Assembly: GCA_019637265.1 (NCBI GenBank) | Contig: JAHBVY010000012.1 | Location: 35,011 to 99,010, forward strand | DNA from: Polyangiaceae bacterium | GTDB lineage: Bacteria > Myxococcota_A > Polyangia > Polyangiales > Polyangiaceae | Length of the DNA stretch: 64,000 bases | Direction of reading: 5' to 3' | Notes under the pieces: generated by a model | What the model saw: the letters and a program-made list of their open reading frames with translations, nothing else | The model's database searches: none | What the model was told of the DNA's origin: nothing | Translations under genes and position numbers: made by a program | Shown: piece by piece, positions 6,606 to 16,508 of the stretch | How the letters are laid out: every line of letters starts with the position of its first letter | How positions within the stretch are numbered: position 1 is the first letter of the stretch

Positions 6606-9600
6606 ATGCCGCAGGGAGAGTCGCTCGAGACGAGATTCCAAGTCGTCAGGCGCCTGGGCGAAGGCGCCTTTGGCGTCGTCGAAGAGGCCATCGATGGGGA
6701 GCGGGGGCTCCGGGTGGCGTTGAAGAGCTTGAAGCGACTCAGCCCGGAGGCGCGTGAGCGGTTCAAGTTCGAGTTTCGTGCGCTGGCCGACCTCCGGCAC
6801 CCGAGCTTGCCCCTGTTCTATGAGCTCTTCACCGTCAGTGATGACTGGTTCTTCACGATGGAGGTCATCGACGGCGCGCCGCTCGACGCCTGGGTGCGCG
6901 GCGTAGATAGTTTTACTGACCACTTGGCGCCTGACACCCACAGCCACACCCGATCGCTGCTGACGGACGCCCCGGAAGCGCCTGACACCGGCGCCCTTTC
7001 GCGCCCCGCCAGCTCGCGGGCGCCCCGGGCGCCGCTCACCCCTGACGTGGAGCAGCGCCTGCGCAGCGCGCTCGCGCAGCTCCAGAGCGTCCTCTCGTTC
7101 CTTCACGCGCGCGGCTACGTGCATCGCGACCTCAAGCCCTCGAACATCCGTGTTCGAGGCGATGGGCGCGTGGTGCTCCTCGACTTCGGTTTGGCGGCGC
7201 GGGTGGGTGAGGTCGAGGGACGGTTCATTGGCACCGCCGCCTACGCAGCGCCCGAGCAGGCACAGCGCGCACCCGTGACCGCCGCCGCCGATGCCTACGC
7301 GCTGGGCGCCATTTTCTACGAGCTCATCGCCGGCGGTCCCCCGTTCGCCGGGAGCGGTGCGCAGGTGATGCTCGACAAGCAACTGCGCGAGCCGTCAAGC
7401 CTCCGGGAAATCTGTCCGTCAGCGCCGGAGGATCTCACTCGCCTCGTCGACGCGTGGCTCGAGCGCGATCCCAAGCTGCGAGCACCCATCACGGACACGC
7501 AGGAGCAGGGTGAAGCGTTCATCGGCCGTCGTCAGGAGCTGACGCTCCTTCGCGACGCCTTCAACGCGGTCACGCTGGGCGACACCCGCGTCGTCGTCAT
7601 CGAGGGGGAGTCGGGGATTGGCAAGTCCACGCTCGTGGAGCGAGCCCTCGCGGAGATACGCGCGCTCTGCCCTCACGCTTCGGTCTTCGTGGGGCGGCCG
7701 AGCCCCAAGGAGCGGGTGCCGTTCAACGCCTTTGACGGCGTGCTCGCGCGCGACGAGCTGTTCGTCAGTCATGCACACCCACTACAGCGCTCGAAGGTGC
7801 ACGCTGCCGCGCGCGCGGTGCTCGAGCGTCACGCGCAGCAGGCGCCAGTCGTCATTTGGATTGACGATATGCAATGGGCCGATGAGGACAGCACGGCGCT
7901 CCTCTCGGCGCTGCTCCGCCCGCCCCAGCTCCGCCCGGCGCTGTTCGTGCTCTCCCGCCGCCCGACGCACGACACCACGAGGCCCTTCGTGTTCCCCTGC
8001 GCCAGGCAAGCGTTGTCGCTCGCTCCCCTCACGGCGGATGAGTCGGTGTCTCTCGCGCTTCAGCTTGGCTCATCGCCCGAACGCGCCGCGTCGGTCGCGC
8101 GGCGCAGCGGGGGCCGACCGCTCTTCATTCACGAGCTGAGCAGGCGATCCGATGAATCGATCGCTGAGCTCGACGACGTGCTGCGCGCACGCGTCAGCGC
8201 CCTGCCTGGGCTCGAGCAGCAGCTGCTCCGTCACCTCGCGGTGAGTGAGGCGCCACTCGACGAGGCGAGGCTGGCCGCGAGCGTCAGAGCGCCGCGCGGC
8301 GACGTCGCCAGCGCGTTGGAGCACCTGCGCCATGACCAGCTGGTGCGCCTCGACCCCCACCGAGGTGTCGGCTACCGCAGCTACCACGATCGCGTTCGCC
8401 AGGTGATCGTGAGCACGCTCTCGAGCGACGCACGACGCCGCGCCCACGAAGCCATCCTCGCCACCCTCGACCCCAACCCCCAGTCGCCCGACCTGCCCGC
8501 TCGCCTGGAGCACCTCCTAGGCGCCGGACGCGCCGAAGAGGCCGCAGCCCTCGCGCTCCACGCGGCGGCGCGCGCCGAAGAGGTCGGCGCCTATCGTCAA
8601 GCTGCCAGCCTGATTGAAGAGGCGATCGAGCTCAGGTCATACCCACTGACTGATGAGGAGCGCCGCAGCTCGGCAGAACGAGGAGGGGGCTCAGCGAGAC
8701 GCACCCAGGCCTCGTCAAGGCTCGCAAGCGTCGAGCACACCCAGGCCGACGAGCTGACGCTCCGCCTCAGGCGCGCCCACCTGCTCGAGCGGGCACACGC
8801 CGCCGTCGAGGCGGCCGACGAGCTCTTGCGCGTGGCTGACCTCATGGGCGCGGGCGACGCAGCCGATGTGCACCGCATGCGCGCGGCGAGGCACTACCTC
8901 GCCAGCGGCGACCTCATCCGCGGACGCGCCGTGCTCGGAGCGCTGCTCCGGCGCACCCGTCTCCACCTGCCCGAGGGGGAGGCGGAGCTGATCGCTGCGC
9001 TGTTCTTCACGCACTTAAAGCTGCGCCGGGCGCTGCGAGGCGGGGTCGCTCCTTCGCCGCGCGACGCTTCGAGCTACCCGCTCTTGCGCGCGGTCGCCGA
9101 TGGCCTCGGGATGACGGACCACGCGCGGGGGCGACTGTTCCAAGGACGCGCCCTGCTCGCCGCGCTCGCGTCTCCCGACCGCGAGACGCGCGCCGAGGCG
9201 CTGATGGTCGAGGCCCTCTTCGTCGGCTCGGGCTCGGCGAAGGGGCGCGCTCACGCCGAACGCCACATCGCGGCAGCGTACGCGTTGTTCCCCGCGCAAG
9301 AGCTCCCGCCGCGGGCGCGTGCGTGGGAGCGGGTCGCGCGCGCGACGTTCGCGAAGCACGAGAGGCCGAGCCGCGCGGTGGTCGCGGCGCTCGCCGAGGC
9401 CGAGCGGGAGGTCGCGACGCTCGGCGGCGACGCTTGGTGGCTCGGGAGCATCCAGCTCGTGCGTGGGCATTGCCTGCGCACCCTGGGCGATCTCCCCGAG
9501 CTACGCCGACACGCGGCGGAGCTGGTGGAGGGCGCCGAGGTTCGAGGCGACTTCTTCGTTTTGACGACGTCGCACCTCGGCTCGCTGATAGTCTGGCTCG

Positions 9601-10250
9601 CTGATGATGCACCGCTCGCGGCGCGGCAGCTCGTCTCCCAGGTGAAGTGGCCGGAGGAGCGCGCGACGTTCTTGATCCAGCACTGGCTCGGCGCCGAAGC
9701 CGAGGTGGAGATCTCCCTGTACGAGGGGCGGGGCGCGACGCTCCTCGAGCGCCTGGGGAAGGCTCGGAGCTTCCTCCGCACTTCACTGGTGAAGCGACTC
9801 CAGTCGGTGCGCGTCTGCTGTCACTACACCCTGGCGCGCGCCCTGGTCGCCGCGATCGCGGGCGGGCGCGCGACGAAGGCCGACCGGCTCGAGCTCCGCG
9901 CGGTGCTGTGGGCCCTACGCCGCGAGGGCCTCGGCTACGCGACGGCGCGCGCGGCGCTCCTCGAAGCAGGGCTCGCCATCACCGACCGCGATCCAGCGCG
10001 CGCGCTGCGAACGCTGGACGTCGCCGAGCAGGAGGGGCGAAGCGCCGAGCTCCTGCTCGAGCCGCTGGTCGCGAGGTGCCTCCGCGCGGCGCTCTCACCC
10101 ACTGAAGAGCGACTCGAGGACCGCGCGCGCGCCGTCGCCGAGCTCCGCGCGCTCGGCGTGCGCGTGCCTGGCGCCTTCGCGCGCGTCATCGCGCCTGGCT
10201 TCGCCGACGCAGTCTATGAGGCGATCTCCACGGCGCCTGCCATCGACTAA
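6606..10250 (+). CDS. Ser/Thr protein kinase fused to a predicted AAA-type ATPase (PknK-like)
   Basis: A 1214-aa protein. The kinase occupies residues ~10-300: glycine loop GEGAFG, VALK lysine near 40, catalytic HRDLKPSN near 172, DFG near 193, and APE in AAYAAPEQ. A Pro/Ser/Thr-rich insertion of ~55 residues interrupts the middle of the domain. A P-loop ATPase follows, with GESGIGKS near 333 and Walker B IWIDDMQWAD near 417, then a long helical TPR-like tail. Myxobacteria use this layout (PknK, MalT/STAND-like) as signalling hubs. The ATG at 6606 lacks a clear ribosome site, and a TTG precedes it. The gene converges on an FHA-domain gene, a plausible phosphothreonine reader. Confidence 0.9.
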   Translation: MPQGESLETRFQVVRRLGEGAFGVVEEAIDGERGLRVALKSLKRLSPEARERFKFEFRALADLRHPSLPLFYELFTVSDDWFFTMEVIDGAPLDAWVRGVDSFTDHLAPDTHSHTRSLLTDAPEAPDTGALSRPASSRAPRAPLTPDVEQRLRSALAQLQSVLSFLHARGYVHRDLKPSNIRVRGDGRVVLLDFGLAARVGEVEGRFIGTAAYAAPEQAQRAPVTAAADAYALGAIFYELIAGGPPFAGSGAQVMLDKQLREPSSLREICPSAPEDLTRLVDAWLERDPKLRAPITDTQEQGEAFIGRRQELTLLRDAFNAVTLGDTRVVVIEGESGIGKSTLVERALAEIRALCPHASVFVGRPSPKERVPFNAFDGVLARDELFVSHAHPLQRSKVHAAARAVLERHAQQAPVVIWIDDMQWADEDSTALLSALLRPPQLRPALFVLSRRPTHDTTRPFVFPCARQALSLAPLTADESVSLALQLGSSPERAASVARRSGGRPLFIHELSRRSDESIAELDDVLRARVSALPGLEQQLLRHLAVSEAPLDEARLAASVRAPRGDVASALEHLRHDQLVRLDPHRGVGYRSYHDRVRQVIVSTLSSDARRRAHEAILATLDPNPQSPDLPARLEHLLGAGRAEEAAALALHAAARAEEVGAYRQAASLIEEAIELRSYPLTDEERRSSAERGGGSARRTQASSRLASVEHTQADELTLRLRRAHLLERAHAAVEAADELLRVADLMGAGDAADVHRMRAARHYLASGDLIRGRAVLGALLRRTRLHLPEGEAELIAALFFTHLKLRRALRGGVAPSPRDASSYPLLRAVADGLGMTDHARGRLFQGRALLAALASPDRETRAEALMVEALFVGSGSAKGRAHAERHIAAAYALFPAQELPPRARAWERVARATFAKHERPSRAVVAALAEAEREVATLGGDAWWLGSIQLVRGHCLRTLGDLPELRRHAAELVEGAEVRGDFFVLTTSHLGSLIVWLADDAPLAARQLVSQVKWPEERATFLIQHWLGAEAEVEISLYEGRGATLLERLGKARSFLRTSLVKRLQSVRVCCHYTLARALVAAIAGGRATKADRLELRAVLWALRREGLGYATARAALLEAGLAITDRDPARALRTLDVAEQEGRSAELLLEPLVARCLRAALSPTEERLEDRARAVAELRALGVRVPGAFARVIAPGFADAVYEAISTAPAID

Positions 10251-10287
10251 ATAGTCTGCTTAGCAGTCTACTCGCTGCGACCCCTGA

Positions 10288-10311
10288 AGCGCCCTGGGAG
10301 CACTCGGCGCT
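10288..10311. terminator. Possible bidirectional hairpin between convergent genes
   Basis: AGCGCC and GGCGCT form a 6-bp stem around a 12-nt loop in the 73-bp gap between the kinase-ATPase and the FHA gene. There is no T-tract, so the call rests on position and symmetry. Confidence 0.3.
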
Positions 10312-10323
10312 CACTGAAGACGG

Positions 10324-11595
10324 CTAGGAGACGATCTCCACGGCGCCTTCCGCGAAGCGGTAGCCCCCATTCACGTGCTCGATGGCGCGACCCAGACCGA
10401 GCTTTCGGAGGCTGGTCACCGCCACGTAGACGCGATTGAGCGCGGCGCGCGGGAGCATGCGTTCGCCTGGCCAGGTGCGCTCGGCGACGGCGCTCGGGGT
10501 GAGCAGCTCCTCGCCACTCAGCTGAGCCTCGACCAGCGCGCGGAGCACGCTGCGCAGCACCCGGCGCCCGCTGATGTCAGTTCGATTGCCCATCGCGTCT
10601 TCAATCCAGGAGCCGTCGACGCCAACCCGGAGCGCGCTTGAGGCGCTTTGTGGCTCAGCCTCAAGCCGTTCGTTTAGCTGACGATCGCGCGAGCCGAGCT
10701 GCAGCCGCTCGACCTCCGCGAGCAGCGCGCGCACGTTGCCTGGCCAGGGGCTCATCACCAGGCGCCTGGCGAGCCGCGGGTGCAGCGTCCAGGGCCCGCT
10801 CGGATCGAGCGCCGTCAGGTGACGACGAACAATCGGGAGGATGTCCTCGGGGCGCGCCGCGAGCGGGGGCACCTGGATCACCCACGCGCTCAGGTACGAG
10901 GCGAGCTGCGGCAGCAGCCTCTCGCTCGCCACCAGCGCCTCAGGTGGCTCGCATGAGGTGACGATCACGCGCGGCGCCTGCGGGTTGTGCTCCGCTTCAC
11001 GCAGCGCCGTGAGCAGCGCGCGCTGAGCGCCCTGTGTTGCCTCGTCGAGGCGATCGACGAGCAGCGCGCGCTGCGAGCTCGCGGCCTCGGGCGCCGCCAG
11101 CTCCTCAGCGAGCGCCGTCTTGCCGACGCCGTGCTCGCCGACGAGGAGGACTGGGCGACGTGAGAGGCGCGCCGCGTGAACGCTCTCGAGCGCCGCCGCG
11201 AAGGCGAACGAGGCGTAGGCGAAGCGCGGGTGCCGAGCCGGCACGAAGCGCGCGGGCGCGCGGGTGAGCACGAAGCCAGCCCCGCCGAGCTCGAGCAGCT
11301 CACCCGGCGCGAGCAGGGCCTGCTCAACGCGGCGCCCTCCAATGAAGGTGCCGTGCCGGCTCTTGAGATCCACGACCCGCGCGCGCTCCCCTTCGATTTT
11401 AAGCTCCGCGTGGCGCCGCGACAGCGCCGGGTAGCGCGCCACGAAGGCGGGGTTGTCGCGCCCCAGGAGCAGGCCGTCCGTGACCAGGACGCGGCGCGCG
11501 TCGTCTTCAGGCGCGCCGCCCAGCTGCTGAATGAGCACGAGCCCAAGCTCGGTGCCTTCTTCGGCGATCATACTCTCGGTGGAGCCGGTGTCCAT
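10324..11595 (-). CDS. FHA domain / P-loop ATPase / winged-helix regulator
   Basis: About 423 aa. An FHA domain comes first (LLLGRDNPAF, ALSRRHAEL, DLKSRHGTFIGG), expected to bind phosphothreonine. The middle resembles the AAA+ core of sigma-54 activators, with Walker A GEHGVGKT and WPGNVRALLAEVERL. However, I see no GAFTGA loop, so sigma-54 contact is unlikely. The C-terminal ~85 residues look like an OmpR-type winged helix ending HVNGGYRF. The frame is open to 11676 and the start is uncertain; the ATG at 11595 avoids an odd Cys-rich leader. It converges with the kinase gene, suggesting kinase-to-FHA signalling to transcription. Confidence 0.8.
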   Translation of the reverse strand: MDTGSTESMIAEEGTELGLVLIQQLGGAPEDDARRVLVTDGLLLGRDNPAFVARYPALSRRHAELKIEGERARVVDLKSRHGTFIGGRRVEQALLAPGELLELGGAGFVLTRAPARFVPARHPRFAYASFAFAAALESVHAARLSRRPVLLVGEHGVGKTALAEELAAPEAASSQRALLVDRLDEATQGAQRALLTALREAEHNPQAPRVIVTSCEPPEALVASERLLPQLASYLSAWVIQVPPLAARPEDILPIVRRHLTALDPSGPWTLHPRLARRLVMSPWPGNVRALLAEVERLQLGSRDRQLNERLEAEPQSASSALRVGVDGSWIEDAMGNRTDISGRRVLRSVLRALVEAQLSGEELLTPSAVAERTWPGERMLPRAALNRVYVAVTSLRKLGLGRAIEHVNGGYRFAEGAVEIVS

Positions 11596-11840
11596 GCACG
11601 TCATGCGGCACACACATTCGGCGCCTTGCCCATGGGGGAGCGGAGTGTAGCGAAGCCTCTCGCTCTCGCACCCCATCGGTCGACTGAAAAGCGCCCAAGT
11701 GGCGTCAGCTGTACCCCGCGATCGTCATGCGGCGCCGCGCGCTTCAAGCCAACCCCCACCCGCCCTGAACCGCTAGGCTGCTAGCAGAGACGAGCCGTTT
11801 GCCGCCACGCGTGCGCTCTAGCTCGCGAGCTGAGGACGAG

Positions 11841-14018
11841 TTACGGCGCCTTAGGCTGCACCGGGACGCTCGACTTGGGCGCTACGGCGCCGGCTTGAGG
11901 CGGCCGCTGCACCAGGGTGCTGTAGCTGCCCAACGCGAGGGCGACCACGGCGAAGGCGGCGATCGCGATCGTCCGACGCACACGCGCCCAGCTGCGCTCG
12001 CTCTCGAGCCGCTTGGGGAGCGGCTCCGGCGCCGCCGAGCGTGAACGCTGCGCGGGCGTACCGCAGAACGCGCAGAGGTGATGTAGGCGCAGCGGCGCGC
12101 CGCAGCTGGTGCACTGCGTCCGCCCATCGTGCGCGAGGCGATCACGGCGCAGCAGACGGCGCTTGCGCCAGTCGATGATCGCGTCGAAGCTGCCGCTCGC
12201 GCTCAGGTAGAGCGCCGCCTCCCCAGCGTGCTCAGGGCCGATACCCATGTGCGCGGCGAGCTCAGTGAACGTCAGCTCACCTGTCTGATTGAAGCGCGCG
12301 CGCAGCGGGCCCAGCGACGCGGCGTACAGCGTGCGCACGCGGCGTCGCAGCAGGTAGGGGATGGTCCAGGGCATCAGCAGCATCTGGCCGAGCCAGCCGG
12401 CGCGCCGCCCCGCCTCCAGCCGACGACCCACCGCCGAGAGCACCCACGCCGCGACGAGCGGGCCGCCGCCGAACAACAGCCAGGCCAAGGCCTCGAGCGG
12501 GCCGCTGGTCGGGCGCACCCGCTCCGCCAGCAGCGCCGCGCCCCAGATCAGCGCGAACACGCTGAGCACGTAGGCCATCACGCGATCGCTCGCGGCGATG
12601 ACATTGACGCCGATCGGGCTCGGCATCGGGTAGTCGAGCCCGCTGAGCTCCGCGAACTCAGTGCCGCAGTAGCGGCAGTGGAGGACATTGCCCAGGGCGT
12701 CGATCGACGCGCCGCAGTTCGGACAGCGACGCAGCGCCTCACGCGCTAACAGCGTGTCCACCGACACCACGAGCCCCGCCTCACGGTCCCACGCGCCCGC
12801 GAAGCTGCCGAGCGCGATGCAGCGCTCAAGCAGCGCCTCGATCACCACGGGCTGTACCTGGAACCGCGCCGCAAGGTCAGTTACACGAACCTCCTCGCAC
12901 GCGTCGATCTCCGCGAGCACCGCGTCGGGGCCGATCCCAAAGCACCAGCGCACAGGGCGGCTGAGCAGCACCGGCAGTGACAAGAGCTGCGCCAGCCCGA
13001 CCACCACCAAGATCAGCGAAGCGCCCAAGCTGAGCCCCAGCGCCAGCAGCGCCGCGCAGCCGAGCGGCGCCACGAGCCCAGCTAAGACCTGGCCCACCCA
13101 CGCCGCGCGATCGAGCCGGACCAGGCGCACGCCGAGCGTCAGCATCACGAGGATGGGCACCGCGACCAGCCCCGCCGCGACGATGAGCCCCGCGAGCCCG
13201 CCGCCGCCCGTCGGCGACAGCGGCAGGCCGGAGGCGTGAAGCTCGACCATCAGCCCGGTGAAGAGCGCCGCGCTGAGCGCGATGAGGACGAAGCCGAGCG
13301 CGCGGATCGAGGTGACGGCGCCGCCCCGCAGCACCTTGACGTCAGGCTGCCTGACGCTAGCCGAAGCGGCCTGCGGATCGCTCGTCGGGCGCTCACGCCA
13401 CCAGTCGATGACGAACTGGCTCGGGTCGCGCGGCGCCTGCTCTGCTTGCTTCGGTAGGCAAAGCTCATGGTGCCCGATCCGAGCGCTCCTGTTCGCGCCC
13501 TGCTCTTGCCAGATGAGGTGAAGATCAGTGCGGCGGCTCGTCTCGGGTGGGGGGGTCGTCCGCACCTCCGTGAGGGTGGCGCGCGGCACGCACAGCACGC
13601 GCCGCGCGATCGGGCTGCGCCAGGCGAGGTAGTCAGGGCCAAGCACCAAACCGTAATGGTGACGGCCCTGGAGGCGGCGCAGGCGGTAGACCAGGTGGCG
13701 CCACAGGCTCACCGCGCTGCGCCACAGCCACCACAGCCCGCTGCCGCCGACGACCAAGAGGAACAGGATGGCGAACGCGATCTCAGGCCGCCCCTCCGCC
13801 TCATGAGCGCCGCTCAGGTACTCTGAGAGGGCCTCCGCCCCGAGCGCCACGAAGAACGGGCCCGTGAGGAGGGCCAACAGGAGCACCACCAGGTCGAACA
13901 GCCAACCCCCTCGGTACTCCACCACCGACCACCCAAGCTGCGCTGGCACCCGCCCGGTCCTGAAGCTCCGCCTCACGGTGGGCGGGAGCGCTTCAAACGC
14001 GATCCAACCGAAGCTCAC
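11841..14018 (-). CDS. Membrane protein with two winged-helix/zinc-ribbon modules (paralogue 1)
   Basis: A 725-aa protein. Order seen: short N-terminus, two or three membrane helices, a soluble beta-rich segment (about residues 120-190) that may be PH-like, four helices (~235-355), then EVRVTDLAARFQVQPVVIEA, which resembles a small winged helix. A zinc ribbon CPNCG...CRYCG follows near 432-455, then two or three more helices. A second winged-helix-like segment precedes the ribbon CTSCG...CAFCG near 633-648, with one final helix. I recognise no named family. It starts with GTG behind GAGGAG and lies 40 bp downstream of its paralogue, so an operon is likely. Confidence 0.75.
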   Translation of the reverse strand: MSFGWIAFEALPPTVRRSFRTGRVPAQLGWSVVEYRGGWLFDLVVLLLALLTGPFFVALGAEALSEYLSGAHEAEGRPEIAFAILFLLVVGGSGLWWLWRSAVSLWRHLVYRLRRLQGRHHYGLVLGPDYLAWRSPIARRVLCVPRATLTEVRTTPPPETSRRTDLHLIWQEQGANRSARIGHHELCLPKQAEQAPRDPSQFVIDWWRERPTSDPQAASASVRQPDVKVLRGGAVTSIRALGFVLIALSAALFTGLMVELHASGLPLSPTGGGGLAGLIVAAGLVAVPILVMLTLGVRLVRLDRAAWVGQVLAGLVAPLGCAALLALGLSLGASLILVVVGLAQLLSLPVLLSRPVRWCFGIGPDAVLAEIDACEEVRVTDLAARFQVQPVVIEALLERCIALGSFAGAWDREAGLVVSVDTLLAREALRRCPNCGASIDALGNVLHCRYCGTEFAELSGLDYPMPSPIGVNVIAASDRVMAYVLSVFALIWGAALLAERVRPTSGPLEALAWLLFGGGPLVAAWVLSAVGRRLEAGRRAGWLGQMLLMPWTIPYLLRRRVRTLYAASLGPLRARFNQTGELTFTELAAHMGIGPEHAGEAALYLSASGSFDAIIDWRKRRLLRRDRLAHDGRTQCTSCGAPLRLHHLCAFCGTPAQRSRSAAPEPLPKRLESERSWARVRRTIAIAAFAVVALALGSYSTLVQRPPQAGAVAPKSSVPVQPKAP

Positions 14019-14058
14019 GGCTCCTCAGCCCCTCGGCGTTTAGTCAGTGACTGTGACC

Positions 14059-16347
14059 TCATGGGCTCCCTCGCCTCAGGGCGCCGCTCGGCTGGCGTCC
14101 AGGAGCGCGCGCGCCTGAAGCCCCCGGCGAGACGCCCGGTGGCGCCGAGACGCCCTGGCTTATTTCGTCAGCCTTCTTGTCTTTGAGTGAGGGGCTGCAG
14201 GTGCCGAGCGCGAAGGAGCCGGTCGCCAGCGCGGCCAAGCTCAAGGTGCGCCGAGCCCGCGCCCAAGCTCGCTCGCTCTCCGCCCGCCGCGGCGAGCGCC
14301 AAGGCGCTCGCGCTGCGTTCGCGGGCAGCTCCTGGCGCGCCAAGGTGCCGCAGAAGGCGCAGCGGTGATGCAGGCGCAGCGGCGCGCCGCAGCTCGTGCA
14401 CTGGGTGCGCCCATCTTGCGCGAGGCGATCACGGCGCAGCAAGCGGCGCTTGGGCCAGTCGATGATCGCGTCGAAGGTGCCGCTGGCGCTCAAGTAGAGC
14501 GCCGCCTCGCTGGCGTGCGTGTCGCTGATGCGCATGTGCGAGGCGAGCGCTTGAAACGAGAGCTCCCCCTCCGCGGCCAGGCGCTGCTCTAGCGGCTCGA
14601 TCGCCGCGGCGTACAGCGTGCGCACGCGGCGCCGGGTGAGGTAAGGCAGGCTCCACGGGTGCAGCCAGAGGTGGCGGGCCCAACCTGAGCGCGCGCCCGC
14701 CTCGAGCGCGCGACCCACCGCTACCGTCGCGCGCGCCAAGGCGAGCGGGCCCGCGCAGAGGACCAGCCACGTGAGCGCCTCAGCCAAGCCGTCCACCGGG
14801 CTCACCCGTTGAGCCAAGAACATGGCGCCCCAGGCCGCCGCGAGGAAGCTCGCGAGGTAGATCAGCACGCGATCGATCGCCACCGTCACGTCGACGCCGA
14901 TGGGGCTCGGCATCGGGTAGTCGAGGCCCGTGAGGTGCGCGAACTCCGTGCCGCAGTAGCGGCAGTGGGCGACGTTGCCGAGGGCGCTTAGCGCCGCGCC
15001 ACAGTGTGGGCACCGGCTCAGCTCCTCACGCGCCAAGAGGGTGTCCACCGACAACACCACGCCCGCCTCGCGATCCCAGGCGCCGGTGAAGACGCCGAGC
15101 GCGATACAGCGCTCGAGCAGCGCCTCGATGTCCGCTGGCTCCACCTGGAAGCGCGCCGCGAGGTCAGCTACCCGAACCTCTTCACGCGCGTCGATCTCCG
15201 CCAGCACGGCGTCCGGGCCGATACCGAAGCGCCAACGCACGCCCTGGCGCAGCAGCACCGCGAGCGACGCGCCCTGCACCAGGGCGACCGCGCCGAGCGC
15301 CCAACCCCACACCCCATCGCCCAGGCCCGCCATGAAGAGCGCCGCGCAGCCGATCGGCGCCACGATCCCCATGGCCACTTGCCCCACCCACGCCGCGCGA
15401 TCGAGCCTCGCGAGCCGCACGCCGAGCGTCCACATCACCACGATGGGGATCGCCACCAGCCCCGCCAGGAGCAGCCACGCCGCCAAGGCGCCGCCGTCCT
15501 CACGCGGGACGACGAGGCCCCTCATCAGCAGCTCCCACGAGGCCATCGCGGCGAGCGCGCCGCTGAGCGCCACGAGGCTGAAGGCGAGCGCGCGCAGCTG
15601 GCGCGAGGCCTGACGGGGCAGCAGACCCGCCGCTGACGCTCGCGGCGGCGGCGCCGCTTGGGGATCCGCCGCGGGGCGACGCTCCCACCACACCCGGACC
15701 ACCTCAGCCGGATCGTGAGGCGCCCTCGCGTGAGGCGCCTCAGCGCCCGAATGGACCCATCGCCCAATCGACCGCTTGCTGATCCCCTCCCGCTCTGAGG
15801 ACCCCCCGGCGCCCCACACGAGCACCCAATACGTCTCGCCTTGATGGTGCTGGGACTCCACGCCGGTGACGTCAGCGCGTGCGAGGTACACGACCAGCTC
15901 AGGCGCCTCCGCGACGCGCCACACGAGGGCCTCTGGGCTGAGCAACAAGCCGCTCGATCGCCGGCCCTGAGCCAGCCCATTGAGGTACGCCGTCTTGCGG
16001 CGGAGGCGCTGGAGCGCCTCCCAGCTGGCGGCCAGGCACAGCAGGCCGAAGCCCCAGAAGAACAGGGGCACGAGGACCGCGATGCCGAATACTAGCCAGT
16101 TTCCCTTACTAGATAGCGCAGCGAGGGTCTCGCCCGCGGAGTTCATCAGGTGGTCTACGAACTCAGCGCCGACCATCGAGAGCAGCACCCCGCCGAGGCC
16201 GCACAGCGCGACCGTCAGGCTCTCCTTCACGCGACCACAGCGGTACTCAGCGAACGACCACCCGGGCTCCTCCGGCAGCGCGCCGCTTGTGTAGACGGCC
16301 TGCAGCGACGGCGGGAGCTCCTGGAACGTGATCACACCGCGCTTCAT
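14059..16347 (-). CDS. Membrane protein with two winged-helix/zinc-ribbon modules (paralogue 2)
   Basis: A 762-aa tandem paralogue of the next gene downstream. The strongest identity is in the winged-helix-like parts, both zinc ribbons (CPHCG...CRYCG near 445-470; CTSCG...CAFCG near 648-663) and the SEAALYLSASGTFDAIIDW stretch. The N-terminus (GVITFQELPPSLQAVYTSG) matches the paralogue's start. GAGG lies just upstream of the ATG. The C-terminal tail after the last helix is Ser/Gly/Pro rich. The cytoplasmic ribbons may bind nucleic acid or protein, but that is inference. Confidence 0.75.
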   Translation of the reverse strand: MKRGVITFQELPPSLQAVYTSGALPEEPGWSFAEYRCGRVKESLTVALCGLGGVLLSMVGAEFVDHLMNSAGETLAALSSKGNWLVFGIAVLVPLFFWGFGLLCLAASWEALQRLRRKTAYLNGLAQGRRSSGLLLSPEALVWRVAEAPELVVYLARADVTGVESQHHQGETYWVLVWGAGGSSEREGISKRSIGRWVHSGAEAPHARAPHDPAEVVRVWWERRPAADPQAAPPPRASAAGLLPRQASRQLRALAFSLVALSGALAAMASWELLMRGLVVPREDGGALAAWLLLAGLVAIPIVVMWTLGVRLARLDRAAWVGQVAMGIVAPIGCAALFMAGLGDGVWGWALGAVALVQGASLAVLLRQGVRWRFGIGPDAVLAEIDAREEVRVADLAARFQVEPADIEALLERCIALGVFTGAWDREAGVVLSVDTLLAREELSRCPHCGAALSALGNVAHCRYCGTEFAHLTGLDYPMPSPIGVDVTVAIDRVLIYLASFLAAAWGAMFLAQRVSPVDGLAEALTWLVLCAGPLALARATVAVGRALEAGARSGWARHLWLHPWSLPYLTRRRVRTLYAAAIEPLEQRLAAEGELSFQALASHMRISDTHASEAALYLSASGTFDAIIDWPKRRLLRRDRLAQDGRTQCTSCGAPLRLHHRCAFCGTLARQELPANAARAPWRSPRRAESERAWARARRTLSLAALATGSFALGTCSPSLKDKKADEISQGVSAPPGVSPGASGARAPGRQPSGALRRGSP

Positions 16348-16508
16348 CTCACCTCATCCGCGTGCAGGGTCGCGCAGCGCACCCCGCGAGCGTCTCCCAC
16401 GGGCGCGCGGCGCAAGCCAACCCCACCCGCCCTGAAGCGCACAAAGCACGTGAAGGCCACCCCGGCGCGCTGCCAGGGTGACCTTACTCCATGCGGCTTC
16501 GATCGAGC

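Noticed and set aside
10324..11595. Sigma-54 activator
   Set aside because: No GAFTGA loop, and the C-terminus is a winged helix rather than a Fis-type HTH.
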